DNA of 64,000 nucleotides from Portunus trituberculatus. Taxonomy: Eukaryota > Arthropoda > Malacostraca > Decapoda > Portunidae. Below the pieces are notes generated by a model, which did no database searches, was not told where the DNA came from, and saw only the letters and a program-made list of their open reading frames with translations. Location of the stretch: the NCBI RefSeq assembly GCF_017591435.1, contig NC_059258.1, positions 7,853,176 to 7,917,175 on the forward strand, written 5' to 3'. A program made the position numbers and the translations under genes. Numbering within the stretch: the first letter of the stretch is position 1; the number at the start of each line of letters is the position of its first letter. Positions 21,698-33,191 of this stretch are shown here, one piece after another.

Positions 21698-24070
21698 TCT
21701 GAGAACGCGAGTCCCGCAGCATTGACATACAAGGGACATAATCGGGAAGACGGTGGGTGCGAAACCAACACCGGAGCATCGAAGGCTGGCGCCGGGGGTC
21801 AAGCGGCCAGAAACCAGCATCCACTAGAAGGCTAGGTATTGGAGATGTCCGAAATGCACCGGTAGTCAAGCGGACCCCAGCATGGTGTACGGGATCAAGC
21901 GTGCGTAGGCGTGCATCCGTTGCGGATGAATAGATCTCACAGCCGTACTTTAGCTTTGGAAGTATAAGAAGCAGCAAAGTGTCCCTGTCCGCACCCCAAG
22001 AGGTGTGACTTAATACGCGAAGAAGGGATAGTGCCGTCCTGCAAGACGCTTTGAGAGAACGGAAATGTGGAACCCAAGTAAGACGGCTGTCAAACAATAG
22101 GCCAAGATATCGAGTGGCCTCCACACTGGAGATGCGTCTATTGGCTAAATATAAATTGGGATCTGGATGGACACCACGATTTCAACAAAAATGCATAGAC
22201 ACGGTCTTTGAGGTGGAGAATCGAAAACCGTTTATGTTGGCCCAACTGGACACCCAATTTATTGCCAGTTGGAGCTTTCGTTCAATCAGTGACATCCTAG
22301 CAGCAGCAAAAGAGATGCACAAGTCGTCCACATATAAAGAGCTGTGAACGCCATCCGGTAGAATATCTATAACACCATTTATAGCAACTGCGAATAACGT
22401 AACACTAAGAATACTTCCCTGCGGGACACCGTCATTTAAAGGTGTAGCATCGGAGAGAACACTCCCCACACAAACCCGTAAAACACGTCTGGATAAAAAC
22501 TGCTGGATAAAAATAGGAAAGTGGCCTCGGAGACCAAAATTAAACAAGGAACGTAAAATCCCATGACACCAAGCTGTGTCGTAGGCCTTCTCCAGGTCAA
22601 AAAATACAGTAACCAGGTGGTGGTGATAAGCGTAGGGCTCACAAATAGAAGACTCTAGAGATAAAAGTAGTAGACCTCATTTTTCGGAAGCCGTACTGTA
22701 CCGATAACAAGTACTTCCCCCTCTCCAAGTACCACATGAGTCTTACATTTACCATCTTTTCTAACACTTTACAAATACAAGACGTCAAAGATATAGGACG
22801 GTAATTCGTAGCCTGGAGATAATCTTTCCCAGGCTTCGGAAATGGGAGAACCACTGCCACAGCCCAAAAAGTAGGAAAGTCACCGGTATGCCAAATCATA
22901 TTATTAAGATTTAATAAAATGTTAAAAGCACTGTCAGACATGTGGCGCAAGAAGGCATAAGGAATATCATCTGGGCCAGGAGAAGAGTCATGACACTGGG
23001 ACAAAGCAGTCCGCAACTCGGAGGCAGAGAAGGGGACATTATAAGACTCCCCTCCTGTGGAAGAAAAATTTATGCCGAGAGATTCCATTCTCTGGCGGTG
23101 ACGTGCGCCTGGGGCTGCAGGATGCCTCCGGGAAACACTGGCAAAGTGCTCCGCGAAGAGGTCGGCGACAGTCCTAGGGTCTGCCACCGTTCGCCCAGCA
23201 GACAACAAAACTGGTGGGGAGGAGCAGAATACTTCCCAGCAATTCGGCGGACTTTGTTAAAGACATCCGTAAGAGGAGTGTGGGCATTAATGGAAGACAC
23301 ATAAGCTTTCCAAGAGGCTCTTTGTGCCTCTTTCAAGACGCGGCGGGCACGAGCTCGGCAGCGCCGAAAAGCTTCCAGGCACTGCCGGTCCCCACGATGT
23401 CGCCGTAGACGAGAGAAAGCTGCCCGTTTCTCTTTTACCGCTGCAGTGCATGCTTCGTTCCACCAAGGAACGGGACGCTTAATAAAGCGACCTGACGTTC
23501 TAAGGATTGTATGAAGCGCTAAAGAAATAAAAAATTCGGTAAAATAATCAACTGCCTCAGCACAAGTAGAAAAGTCAGTCAGCGGACGGATAAAAGAGCT
23601 AAGGTCTGTGAATCTGCCTTGTCTAAAACCCAGCGTGGGGGCCAGGACTGTGGCTCAGAGTTAACAGATTCCAATAAAATCGGAAAGTGGTCACTACCGT
23701 GTAAATTCGGGAGGACTCGCCAATTAAAATCAAGGAAATAATTAGATGTACAAAGAGAAAGATCGTTAGCTGTAAAAGTCCTAGTAGGACTGTGGAAATG
23801 TGTAACATCCCCAGAATTTAAAATCTCCAATCCCTCATCCTCAATAAAAGAACCAATTAAAACCCCACGAGAGGATTACTAGCACCTTCATCCCATAATG
23901 GGTGACGGCCGTTAAAATCTCTCAACAAAAGAAAAGGCGGAGTCAGCTGACGCACCATGCCGTCAAGCTCACCCCTGGAAACAGGAAGCCGAGGAGGGAG
24001 ATGTAAACTGCAGATGGTGTACAGTCGTCCCATAAAGACCTTAACAACAACCACCTGAAGGGGAGTGTTA
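21698..24070 (-). pseudogene. LINE-alpha J: ORF2 fragment
   Basis: Endonuclease C-terminal half 24069-23580 (VKVFMGRLYTICSLHLPPRLPV, LLRDFNGRHPLWDEG, HGSDHFPILLES). Linker about 23410-23070. RT about 23208-22100: SPGPDDIPYAFLRHMSD, NYRPISLTSCICKVLEKMVN, a small deletion in the RSTTDAL box near 22668, GVPQGSIL, YVDDLCISF intact near 22325. Thumb about 22124-21840. Fused in one frame to ORF1 knuckle-downstream sequence at 24070, giving a 370-codon open frame (24969-23857) that is an ORF1/endonuclease chimera. Confidence 0.82.
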
Positions 24071-25266
24071 AGTACCGTCCTTCTGGCGGTACAGGAGTTC
24101 ACCGCGGGTGCTACCGAGGCTGATAAACTGACTATTGGCAAGCTGTAGAATGTCCTGCTCCAGGCGATACCTGGGGCATTGCCTGGAACGTAACTGGTGA
24201 GCATCACGGCAATGAAAACAATAAGCTGCACCATTGCAATGCTCCTCTGAATGCGAGTCGAGTGCAGAGCAATTACCACATCGGGAAACTTCCTTACACG
24301 AGCTTTTGCCGTGACTGTACCCATATAGCATGAGAAGCACTGAAGAGGACGGTAAATAAAACGCCGCACCCTAAGATTAATAGGTCCGATATTAACACGG
24401 TCAGGAAGGGTGGAGCCAAAAAAGGTAAGAAGGACCATGTTGGAGGAGTTCCTCATCTGAGTCACCTTTTGCACTGAAGTAGGACACATTGCTAGTATTT
24501 CCTCCTCTAGAAATTCATAAAGGTCTTGACTATAAACACAACCTTTGCTATATTTAAAAGTGGCATGAGCCTTAACAGTCTCAAACATGCTGTCAGAAGT
24601 GCATGGGAGATGTTGCAACATCTTCGCTTGTGTAATATCTTTAGCTCGCAATAGCACCCGTTTACCATATTTATTGAGGTTTCCCTCAGGAATAGTGCCG
24701 ATTTTTTTGGCAAGATACCGGGAGGCATGAATGAAGTTCCCACGCTCATTTCTATAGTACGCCACAAACCAACGAGGAGGCGGGATCTGGCGGACCTCAG
24801 GAACTGAATTCTCTATATAGTTTTCAAAAACATTTGGGATGTAATCCATGTCACTGTCTGAAATATTACATGACTGGAGAAATTCAGTTTTAAAGCCATG
24901 GCCGGCAAAGGGCAGAGATGCTACATGTTCATAAGCTAAACGTGCTTCATCACATGACATAAACGTCACATAGCAGCGGTTAAAAGGAAAATCCTAATCA
25001 TAAACCAGTCGAATGCGAACAACCGTACCATACGCCTTGAGAAGTGAGTGCAAGGCATGATAGGAAAATGATGGATTAACATTTACCATTACAAGATAGT
25101 CATATGCAGCAGAAATGCGTCCCTCAGAAGAACTTCCAGAACAGGAGACTACTGTGGGAGGCTCTTGTGGAGGGGAATCCTCCTCCTTACTCAGACCTGA
25201 AGATGACCTCTCGTGGGCCAGGTCAGCAACCTCACGAGAACCTGAATGTATTTTTGTGTTTTCCCA
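24071..25266 (-). pseudogene. LINE-alpha J: ORF1
   Basis: ATG at about 25266 (MGKHKN). RRM-like region with HALHSLLKAYGTV and CYVTFMSCDEARLAYEHV (about 25060-24890); FKYSKGCVYSQDLYEFLEEE; RPLQCFSCYMGT-type first knuckle shifted out of frame at about 24330; second and third knuckles in the next frame (CGNCSALDSHSEEHC, CFHCRDAHQLRSRQC). A stop or frameshift occurs at about 24995 in the N-terminal RRM-like part. Confidence 0.8.
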
Positions 25267-25716
25267 TAAAAAAAACAGCTACACAAAAAAATGGCTCCAT
25301 GGGCAAGGGAAACCACCTACTGGGACTACAATGGGAGGGAGCGCTGGCTGCCGTGGACGGGGTACCTGGTCCCCATGCGGACCAGTCGTTTTAAAAACAG
25401 GCCCCACATGATACGAATGTTTGTCCACGACAGAGATGAGACCACCACCCTAAAGCATCCCAACCTGGACACCCAATCATGAAGCAAAGGACGGCCCCTA
25501 TTGGGCGATCCCTGCAGCGAGTGGCTCCGCTGGTCCACTGGCAGCCTACGTTGGAACCATTTAGTCTGGCCCCTCACTGGCGACCTTACTATCATGGGTA
25601 GCCCTCTCCCCCTCGAAAGGGCAGAGCAGGGACCTAAGCCCCCTCTAGCCTAGCTCGCCAGGTCACAGGGGCACGCAAGCCCCCCCACCACGACAAGGCG
25701 GTTCCCATCGTGGGGG

Positions 25717-26069
25717 ATGGCTGGCTGGATGGATGGATTTTGTTTAAGGCGCCACAACGGCTGAGGTCATTTGGCGCCACTTTAATAATTTAAAAAGACA
25801 GAGCAGTTAAAAACGGACGCCACTGAAGGAAGGCTGCCACACCGATAAAAAAGAGAGGAAAACTACACTAAACCCGACGCCGGCGTCGTATTTGGAACCA
25901 TCAGTAAAAATAGGAGTGTCATTAGAATGGATAAAAATGTGTTCTAAAAACCGAGTGTGGGACAGGGCTGGCAGAAAATCCTTCTTGCCATCCATGGCAG
26001 GAAGGCATAATGAGATAACAGGAAGCTGCCAATAACCAAGTCGTGGGAGCCGGGAAAAGTACACAGGAG
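25717..26069 (-). mobile_element. LINE-alpha fragment K: short 3' end
   Basis: Tail at 25717-25737 (ATGG/CTGG repeats on the plus strand), hairpin at 25748-25778, then about 270 bp of RNase H coding with FTDGSKYDAGVGFSVVF (about 25920-25860); the C-terminal finger and most of the 3' UTR are deleted. Sits between the 5' end of J and the tail of L, all in one orientation, making a head-to-tail series L-K-J. Confidence 0.8.
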
Positions 26070-26332
26070 TGATGGATAGATGGATTTTATTTAGGCGCCT
26101 CAACATCTGAGGTCATATGGCGCCGTTACAAAAAAGTAAAAAAAATTATGAAAGAAAAGGAAACAAAAATATTAAAAATTATAATAGTAAAAACATCGTA
26201 AAAAAACTAACTAAAAGCAATTAAAAATTATGCAATTAAAAGTATCTAAACAACAAATAAGTAGATACACTAAAATTAAATAAAATTCACATATTTGGGA
26301 GAAGGCCTGATTAACCCGAAAAACTAAAAACA

Positions 26333-29300
26333 TCATGGCCTTGGGCCAGGCACTGTTATCTCTACCCGGTGTCTTAAATCAGTCAAACTAGGGCACTCCA
26401 CTAGTAGGTCCCGCACCGTAAGCGGCACCAGGCAATCATCACAGTAAGGTTGAGGGTCCCTGGTCAGGAGGTACCTTTGTGTAAGGTACGTATGACCTAT
26501 ACGAAGTCGCGCCAATAAAGTCTGTGCACGGCGATCCCGGACATGGGTGTAAGTCCACTGAGGGAGTGTGGAAGTAGTAATCTTTCCTATTTTTAATGTT
26601 GCAAGCGTGACTTGCAAAGCGTGACTTGCTGCCTCTTTAGCGAGGCGGTCTGCGTGTTCATTCCCTGGAACACTAACGTGACCAGGGACTTAACAGAACC
26701 CAACACGATATCCTCTTCTGGTAAGTAGGTATAGCCACTCCAGGGCTGATAAAACCAGAGGATTAAGGGAGACAGTGCAAGAGAGAGCAGTAAGAGCACT
26801 GCGAGTCACTAAAAAATGTAAAAGACGAAACCGGGAGAGTAAAAATAATCTGTAAAGCTAAAACTATGGCAGACAGCTCCGTAGTAAAGACGGAGGCTAC
26901 CGAAGGAAGGCTGCCACACCGATAAAAAGAGGAGAAAACTACACTAAACCCGACGCCTGCGTCGGTTTTGGAACCATCAGTAAAACAGGGATGTCATTGA
27001 ATGGATAAAAAGTGTTCTAAAACCGAGTGTGGGACAGAGCTGGCAGAAAATCCTTCTTGCCATCCGTTGAAGGCGTGCATAATGAGATAACAGGAAGCTG
27101 CCAATAACCAACTCGCGGGAGACGGAAAGAGTACACAGGAGTGGGTCGATAGATAACTCCGCCATGAGATTTGCAACTCTAAGGCCAAAAGGTTTAGGAG
27201 ACTCGGTCGAGTGACATACGCCTGCGAGCGCGAGTCCCGCAATATTGACAGACAGGACAGAATCAGGAAGACGGTGGGTGCAAACCAACACCGGAGCATC
27301 GAAGACTGGCGCCGGAGGTCGAGCGGCCAGAAACCAGCATCCACTAGAAGCTAGGTATTGGAGATGTCCGAAATGCACCCGTAGCCAAGCGGACCCCAGC
27401 ATGATGCACGGAGTCAAGCGTGCGTAGTCGTGCATCCGTTGCGATGAGTAGATCTCACAGCCGTATTCCAGCTTTGGAAGTATGAGTGTACGGTGAAGCA
27501 ACAGCAACGTGTCCCTGTCCGCACCCCAAGAGGTGTGACTTAAAACCCGAAGAAGGGATAATGCCTGCCGACAAGACGCCTTAAGAGAACGGAAATGGGA
27601 ACCCAGGTGAGACGGTTGTCAAACAAAAGGCCAAGATATCGAGTCGCCTCCACGCATGACAGGCGTCTATTGGCGAGGTATAAATCCGGGTCTGGATGGA
27701 CACCACGGTTGCGGCAAAAATGCATAGCTACGGTCTTCGAGGTGGAGAATCGAAAACCGTTCATGTTGGCCCAACTGGACACCCTATTGATCGCCAGTTG
27801 GAGCTTGCGCTCAATCAGTGACATCCTAGCAGCAGCAAATTAAATATATAAATCATCAACATATAAGGAGCTGTGAATGCCATCTGGGAGAGTATCAATA
27901 ACACCATTTATGGCGACTGCAAATAATGTAACACTTCCCTGTGGAACGCCATCATTTAGAGCAGTAGCTCCAGAGAGAACACTCCCCACACGAACCCGTA
28001 AACAACGTCTGGTTAAAACTGCTGGATAAAAAGAGGAAGGTGGCCACGAAGGCCAAAATTAAACAAAGACTGTAAAATGCCATGACACCAAGCCGTGTCG
28101 TAGGCCTTCTCCAAGTCAAAAAAAAGACTGTTACTTGATGGTGGTGATTAACGAAGGCCTCTCAAATGGAAGACTCAAGGGATAAAAGAGCATCAGTAGT
28201 AGACCTCATCTTTCTGAAGCCGTACTGTACCGGTGACAAGTACTTCCCCTTCTCCAAATACCACATGAGTCTTATATTTACCATCTTTTCTAACACTTTA
28301 CAAATACAAGATGTCAAAGATATAGGACGGTAGTTCCTAGCCTGCAGATTATCTTTCCCAGGCTTCGGAAATGGGAGAACTACTGCAACAGCCCAAAAAG
28401 GTGGAAATTCACCGGTATGCCAAATCATATTATATAGATTTAATAAAAAGTTAAAAGCACTTTCAGACATATGGCGCAAGAAGGCATAAGGAATATCATC
28501 TGGCCCAGGAGATGAGTCGTGACACTGGGACAGGAGGCAGAGAAGGGGACATTATAAGACTCCAGTAAAAGATAAAATTATGCTGAGAGATTCCATTCTC
28601 TGGCGGTGACGTGCGCCCGGAGCTGCAAGATGCCTCTGGGAAACACTGGCAAAGTGCTCCGCGAAGAGGTCGGCGACATTCGTAGGGTCTGCCACCGTCC
28701 GCCCAGCAGACAACAAAACTGGTGGAGGAGCAGAATACTTCCCAGCAATTCGGCGGACCTTGTTGAAGACATCCGTAAGAGGGGTACGAACGTTTATGGA
28801 AGAGACATAGGCTTTCTAAGAGGCTCTTTGTGCTTCTTTCAAAACGTGGCGGGCCCGACCTCGGCAGCGCCGAAAAGCTTCCAGTCACTGCGGGTCCCCA
28901 CGATGACGCCGGAGACGAGAGAAAGCCGCCCGTTTCTCTTGCACAGTTTTAGTGCATGCTGCGTTCCACCAAGGAACGGGACGCTTAGTAAAGCGACCTG
29001 ACGTCCTAGGGATTGTCTAAAGTGCTACTGGAATAAAAAAAATCGGTAAAATAATCAACAGCCTCAGCACAAGTAGAAAAGTCAGCCAACGGACGGATAA
29101 AAGAGCTAAGGTCTGTGAATCGAGGCCAATCTTCCTTGTCTAAAACCCAGCGTATGGGCCGGGACTGTGGCTCAGTGATCACAGATTGTAATAAAATCGG
29201 AAAGTGGTCACTACCGTGTAAATCTGGTAGGATCCGCCAGATAAAATCAAGGAAAGAATTAGATGTACACAGAAAAAGATCGATAGCGGTAAAAGTCCTA

Positions 29301-30160
29301 GTAGGACTGTGGGAATGTGTGACATCCCCAGAAAATAAAACCTCCAATCCATCATCCTCAATAACAGAACCGATTAAAACCCCACGAGGATTACTAGCAC
29401 CTATATCCCACAATAGGTGACGGCCGTTTAAATCTCCCAACAAAAGAAAAGGCGGAGTCAGCTGACGCACCAGGCCGTCAAGCTCACCCCTGGAGATAGG
29501 AAGCCGAGGAGGGAGATATAAACTGCAAATGGTGTACAGTCGTCCTATAAAGACTTAACAGCAACCAACTGCAGGGGAGTTTAGTTGTAATGGGGTAACA
29601 GGTATATCCTGACGGACATGAATAGCTGTGCCACCGTGGTTGCCCTGGTCAGGGAAAGGAGTACTAAAAAAGGCACGATAGCCAGGAATACTAGGATAAG
29701 TACTATCACCTAGCATAGTCTCTTGTAGAGCTACACAGGCTGGAGAGAACTCCGATAGCAAAGCTCGGAGTTTCCCCCACGAGGCGCGAAGGCCTCTACA
29801 ATTCCACTGAGGCCGTCAAGCTCACCCCTGGAGACAAGAAGCCGAGGAGGGAGATATAAACTGCAAATGGTGTACAGTCGTCCCATAAAGACCTTAACAG
29901 CAACCACCTGAAGGGGAGAGTTAAGTTGTAACGAGATAACAGGTCTATCCTGACGGACTATTATAGCTGTGCCACCATGGTGGCCCTGGTCAGAGAAAGA
30001 AGTACTAAAAAAGGCACGATAGCCAGGAGCACTAGAATAAGTAGTATCACCTAGCATAGTCTCTTGTAGAGCTACACAGGCTGGAGAGAACTCCGACAGC
30101 AAAGCTCGGAGTTCCCCCCACGAGGCGCGAAGGCCTCTCTACAGTTCCACTGTAGAAGCT
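26333..30160 (-). pseudogene. LINE-alpha L: ORF2
   Basis: Endonuclease in two overlapping pieces: N-terminal piece 30140-29810, then a second N-terminal piece plus the rest 29790-29006, with LLGDLNGRHLLWD and HGSDHFPILLQS. Linker 28990-28500 with a frameshift. RT 28500-27550: NYRPISLTSCICKVLEKMVN, YGFRKMRSTTDAL, YVDDLCI intact near 27860, SLIERKLQLAINRVSSWANMNGF. Thumb 27507-27390 with small indels. RNase H about 26990-26600 (stop-ridden). CCHC finger CDDCLVPLTVRDLLVEC near 26430, where the His ligand is replaced by Asp. Multiple one-base deletions mark it as dead. Confidence 0.85.
29472..30152. repeat. Tandem duplication (about 340 bp) of the endonuclease N-terminus in copy L
   Basis: Units 29472-29809 and 29810-30152 both run from the GELDGL codons to the QWNCRG start (plus-strand AGGCCGTCAAG to TTCCACTG). 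They differ at several bases, so the duplication is not recent or came from two different copies. The second unit breaks at exactly the same plus-strand TTCCACTG as the endonuclease fragment at 33127. Confidence 0.8.
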
Positions 30161-30164
30161 TGAA

Positions 30165-32065
30165 GATGACTATTTAGGTGCAGTGGACTGGCGAACCTTT
30201 TGAAGGGGCTGCCCGTGACTTACCTGACTAAAAATAATCAAACGACAAGAAGACACTGGGAGTTGAGATGTGCCGGGTCGTTAGACCACAGCCTTTCGGC
30301 CTATCGGTGGGTGATGCGAACCATCATCACTTCTACCGGTCCTCGGAAGACGAGGATCAGGCAGGAGTGCGCTTTCCGATACAGTGGTTCCACGAGGGAC
30401 GGCTGTGGCAATATCAACGGACGTCTCCATGCTAAGACCGTCCTCATGACAAGAAGCCCGATCTGAGACGGAGGGCGTCACAGAAGGCTGGACAGAAACA
30501 ACTGGAGCTACCATTGCAGAGCAGTCCCTGGAGGACTCACGGTCACGTACACCGGGAGAAACCTTAGATTGATTAGGCTGAGCTAAATCGATCGACTCCG
30601 CAGAGCCACGGTGCCGTTTGGTCAGGCCCTTCAAAGGCTTAGGAGATACAGGTGTCAAATGGACATCTACTATATGGGTGACTTTGGTCAAGTCTGTACT
30701 ATTCTCGTCACTTCTTAGAGATGACTCAACCGAGTCATCGGACAAAAGGGAAAACCTATTGGCCAAATGAACAGGACCACTCGCCCCAACAGAGCGAGAG
30801 GTAGCAGAAAGAGTTGTCTTTTGACCGGCAGACTCACCTGAAGAGCGTGCGGCCAATGAAGCATAGGATGTCGCACCAGTACCATCCTTTTGGCGGTAAA
30901 GGAGTTCGCGTCGGGCACGACCAAGGCTAATATACTGACTATTAGCGAGGTGTAAAATATCCTGTTCCAGACGATACCTAGGGCATTGCCTGGAACGTAC
31001 TTAGTGAGCATCACGGCAATGAAAACAATAAGCAGCAGCATTGCAATGCTCCTCAGAATGTGAGTCCAGTGCAGAGCAATTACCACATCGGGAAACTTCC
31101 ATGCAGGAGCTTTTACCGTGACCGTACGAATAACATGAGAAACACTGAAGAGGGCGAGAAACAAAACGCCTCACCCTAAGATTAATAGGTCCGATATTAA
31201 CACGGTCAGGAAGGGTGGAACCAAAAAAGGAGAGGAGGACCATGTTGGAGGAGTTCCTTATCTTTGTCACCTTTTGGACTGATCTAGGACACATTGCTAG
31301 TATTTCCTCATAAGGGAATTCATAAAGATCCTGACTGTACACACAACCTTTGCTGTAATTAAAGGTGGGATGTGCCTTTATAGTCTCAAACATGCTGTCA
31401 GAAGGACATGGTAGAAGATGCAACATCCTTGCCTGCGTGATATATTTCGCTCGCACCAGCACCCCCTTACCGTATTTCTTGAGGTTTCCCTCAGGAATCG
31501 TGCCGATCTCTTTTGACAGGTACCGGAAGGCATGTATGAAATTCCCACGCCCATTTTTGTAGTAGGCCACAAACCAACGTGGAGGCAGGATCTGGCGGAC
31601 TTCAGGAACTGAACTGGTGGTCAATAATATTTGGGATGTAGTGCGTGTCGCTGTCCGAAATATTGCGAGAGTGGAAAAGTTCTGTCTTAAAGCCAGAGCC
31701 AGCAAGGGGAACAGATGCTACATGTTCATAAGCCAGACGGGCTTCGTCACATGATAGAAAAGTCATATAGCAGCGGTTAGAAGGAAATTCCTTATTATAA
31801 ACAAGTCGAATGCGAAGAACCGTGCCATACACCTTAAGAAGTGAGTGCAAGGCGTGATAAGAAAATGATGGGTAAACATTTACCATCACAAGGAAGTCAT
31901 GTGCAGCAGAAATACGTCCGTCAGAAGAACTCCCAGAACAGGAGACTGCTGCGAGAGGCTCTTGTGGAGGGGAATCCTCCTTCCAACTCAGACCTGAAGA
32001 TGATTTCTCGCGGGCCAGGTCAGCCACCTCACGAGAACCTGACAGTTTTTTTGTGTTTCACCATA
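30165..32065 (-). pseudogene. LINE-alpha L: ORF1
   Basis: N-terminal charged and Ser-rich leader, RRM-like region with HALHSLLKVYGTVLRIRLVYNKEF and CYMTFLSCDEARLAYEHV (about 31870-31720), a rearranged patch at about 31620, then a 234-codon open frame 31705-31001 with VLVRAKYITQARM, FNYSKGCVYSQDLYEFPYEE, and knuckles CFSCYSYGHGKSSC, CGNCSALDSHSEEHC and CFHCRDAH, where a stop occurs. The tail LANRFSLLSDDSVESSLRS continues in a second frame to about 30281. Confidence 0.82.
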
Positions 32066-32474
32066 TATATATAAAGTTACAAAAAAATGGCCCCAGGGGC
32101 ATGGGGAACCACCTACTGGGACTATAATGGGAGGGAGCGCTGGCTGCCGTGGACGGGGTACCTCGTCCCCATGCGGACCAGTCGTTTTAAAAAAAGGCCC
32201 CACATGATACGAATGTTTGTCCACGACAGAGCTGAGACCCTCCTACCAAAGCATCCCAGTCTGGACACCCAACCATCCAGCACAGGACGGCCCCTATTGG
32301 GCGATCCCTCCAGCTGGTGGCTTCGCTGGTTCACTGGCAGTCTACGTAGGAACCATTTAGTCAGGCCCCTCACTGGCGACCTTACTAGCATGGGTAGCCC
32401 TCTCCCTCTCGAAAGGACAGAGTAGGCCTAAGCCCCCTCTAGCCTAGCTCGCCAGGTCACTGGGGCACGCAAGC
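32066..32474 (-). promoter_or_regulatory. LINE-alpha L: 5' UTR
   Basis: Conserved leader block (plus-strand CACCTACTGGGACTAT, GTACCTCGTCCCCATGCGGACC, TTTAGTC, CGAAAGGACAGAG). Interrupted at GCAAGCC by the endonuclease fragment. Promoter function is inferred only from position. Confidence 0.5.
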
Positions 32475-33127
32475 CGGGACTGTGGCTCAGAGTTCACAGA
32501 TTCCAATAAAATCGGAAAGTGGTCACTACCGTGTAAATCCGGTAATACTAAACAATTAAAATCAAGGAAAGAATTAGATGTACAAAGAGAAAGATCGATA
32601 GCTGTAAAAGCCCCAGTAGGACTATGGAAATGTGTAACATCCCCAGAATTTAAAATCTCCAATCCCTCATCATCAATAGAAGAACCGATTAAAACCCCAC
32701 GAGGATTACTAGCACCTTCATCCCACAATGGGTGACGGCCGTTAAAATCTCCCAACAAAAGAAAAGGATGAGTCAGCTGACGCACCAGGCCGTCAACCTC
32801 ACCCCTGGAGACAGGAAGCCGAGGAGGGAGATATGAACTGCAGATGGTGTACAGTCGTCCCATAAAGACTTTAACAACAACCACCTGAAGGGGAGAGTTA
32901 AGTTGTACCGGGATAACAGGTTTATCCTGACGGACTAGAATAGCTGTGCCACCGTGGTGGCCCTGGTCAGGGAAAGGAGTGTTAAAAAAGGCACGATAGC
33001 CAGGAGGACTAGAATAAGTACTATCACCTATCATAGTCTCTTGTAGAGCTACACAGGCTGGAGAAAACTCCGACAGCAAAGCTCGGAGTTCCCCCCACGA
33101 GGCGCGAAGGCCTCTACAGTTCCACTG
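32475..33127 (-). mobile_element. Isolated LINE-alpha endonuclease domain inside the L 5' UTR
   Basis: About 217 uninterrupted codons covering the whole AP endonuclease domain and almost nothing else: QWNCRG at the start, ALQETMI (catalytic Glu), SYLPPRLPV, LLGDFNGRHPLWDEG (Asp and Asn), and GSDHFPILLESVNSEPQSR at the end. The reading frame stays open into leader sequence on both sides but has no in-frame ATG at its start, so I would not call it a gene. Same orientation as L. It is the best preserved endonuclease domain in the window. Confidence 0.8.
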
Positions 33128-33160
33128 CACCACGACAAGGCGGTTCCCATCTGGGGGGGA
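33128..33160 (-). repeat. Terminal 33 bp of a LINE-alpha 5' UTR
   Basis: Plus-strand CACCACGACAAGG...GTTCCCATCTGGGGGGG, the outermost 5' sequence of the family. It completes the leader of L, which is otherwise cut at 32474. It abuts the broken 3' side of copy N. Confidence 0.7.
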
Positions 33161-33191
33161 GAGTGATGCGAACCATCATCACACCTACCGG

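Larger units (their letters stand above)
21698..25716 (-). mobile_element. LINE-alpha copy J (5' end intact, 3' end lost)
   Basis: 5' terminus at 25716 (GTTCCCATCGTGGGGG on the plus strand), 5' UTR about 25270-25716, ORF1 about 24071-25266, ORF2 21698-24070. The 5' end directly abuts the ATCC tail of fragment K. The 3' end is cut by the inversion with copy I, so RNase H is missing. ORF1 joins the endonuclease at about 24070 through a deletion of the ORF1 C-terminus and endonuclease N-terminus. Confidence 0.85.
26070..32474 (-). mobile_element. LINE-alpha copy L (about 6.4 kb, all domains)
   Basis: 3' tail at 26073-26086 (GATGGATAGATGG), hairpin 26094-26124, ORF2 26333 to about 30160, ORF1 about 30165-32065, 5' UTR to 32474. 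A 653-bp endonuclease fragment (32475-33127) splits the end of the 5' leader; the terminal 33 bp of the leader lie at 33128-33160. It is the longest copy because the start of the endonuclease is duplicated in tandem (29472-29809 and 29810-30152). Confidence 0.85.

Noticed and set aside
32444..33133. Isolated endonuclease as an independent gene
   Set aside because: No in-frame ATG at the start of the domain; the frame is open only by joining to leader sequence.
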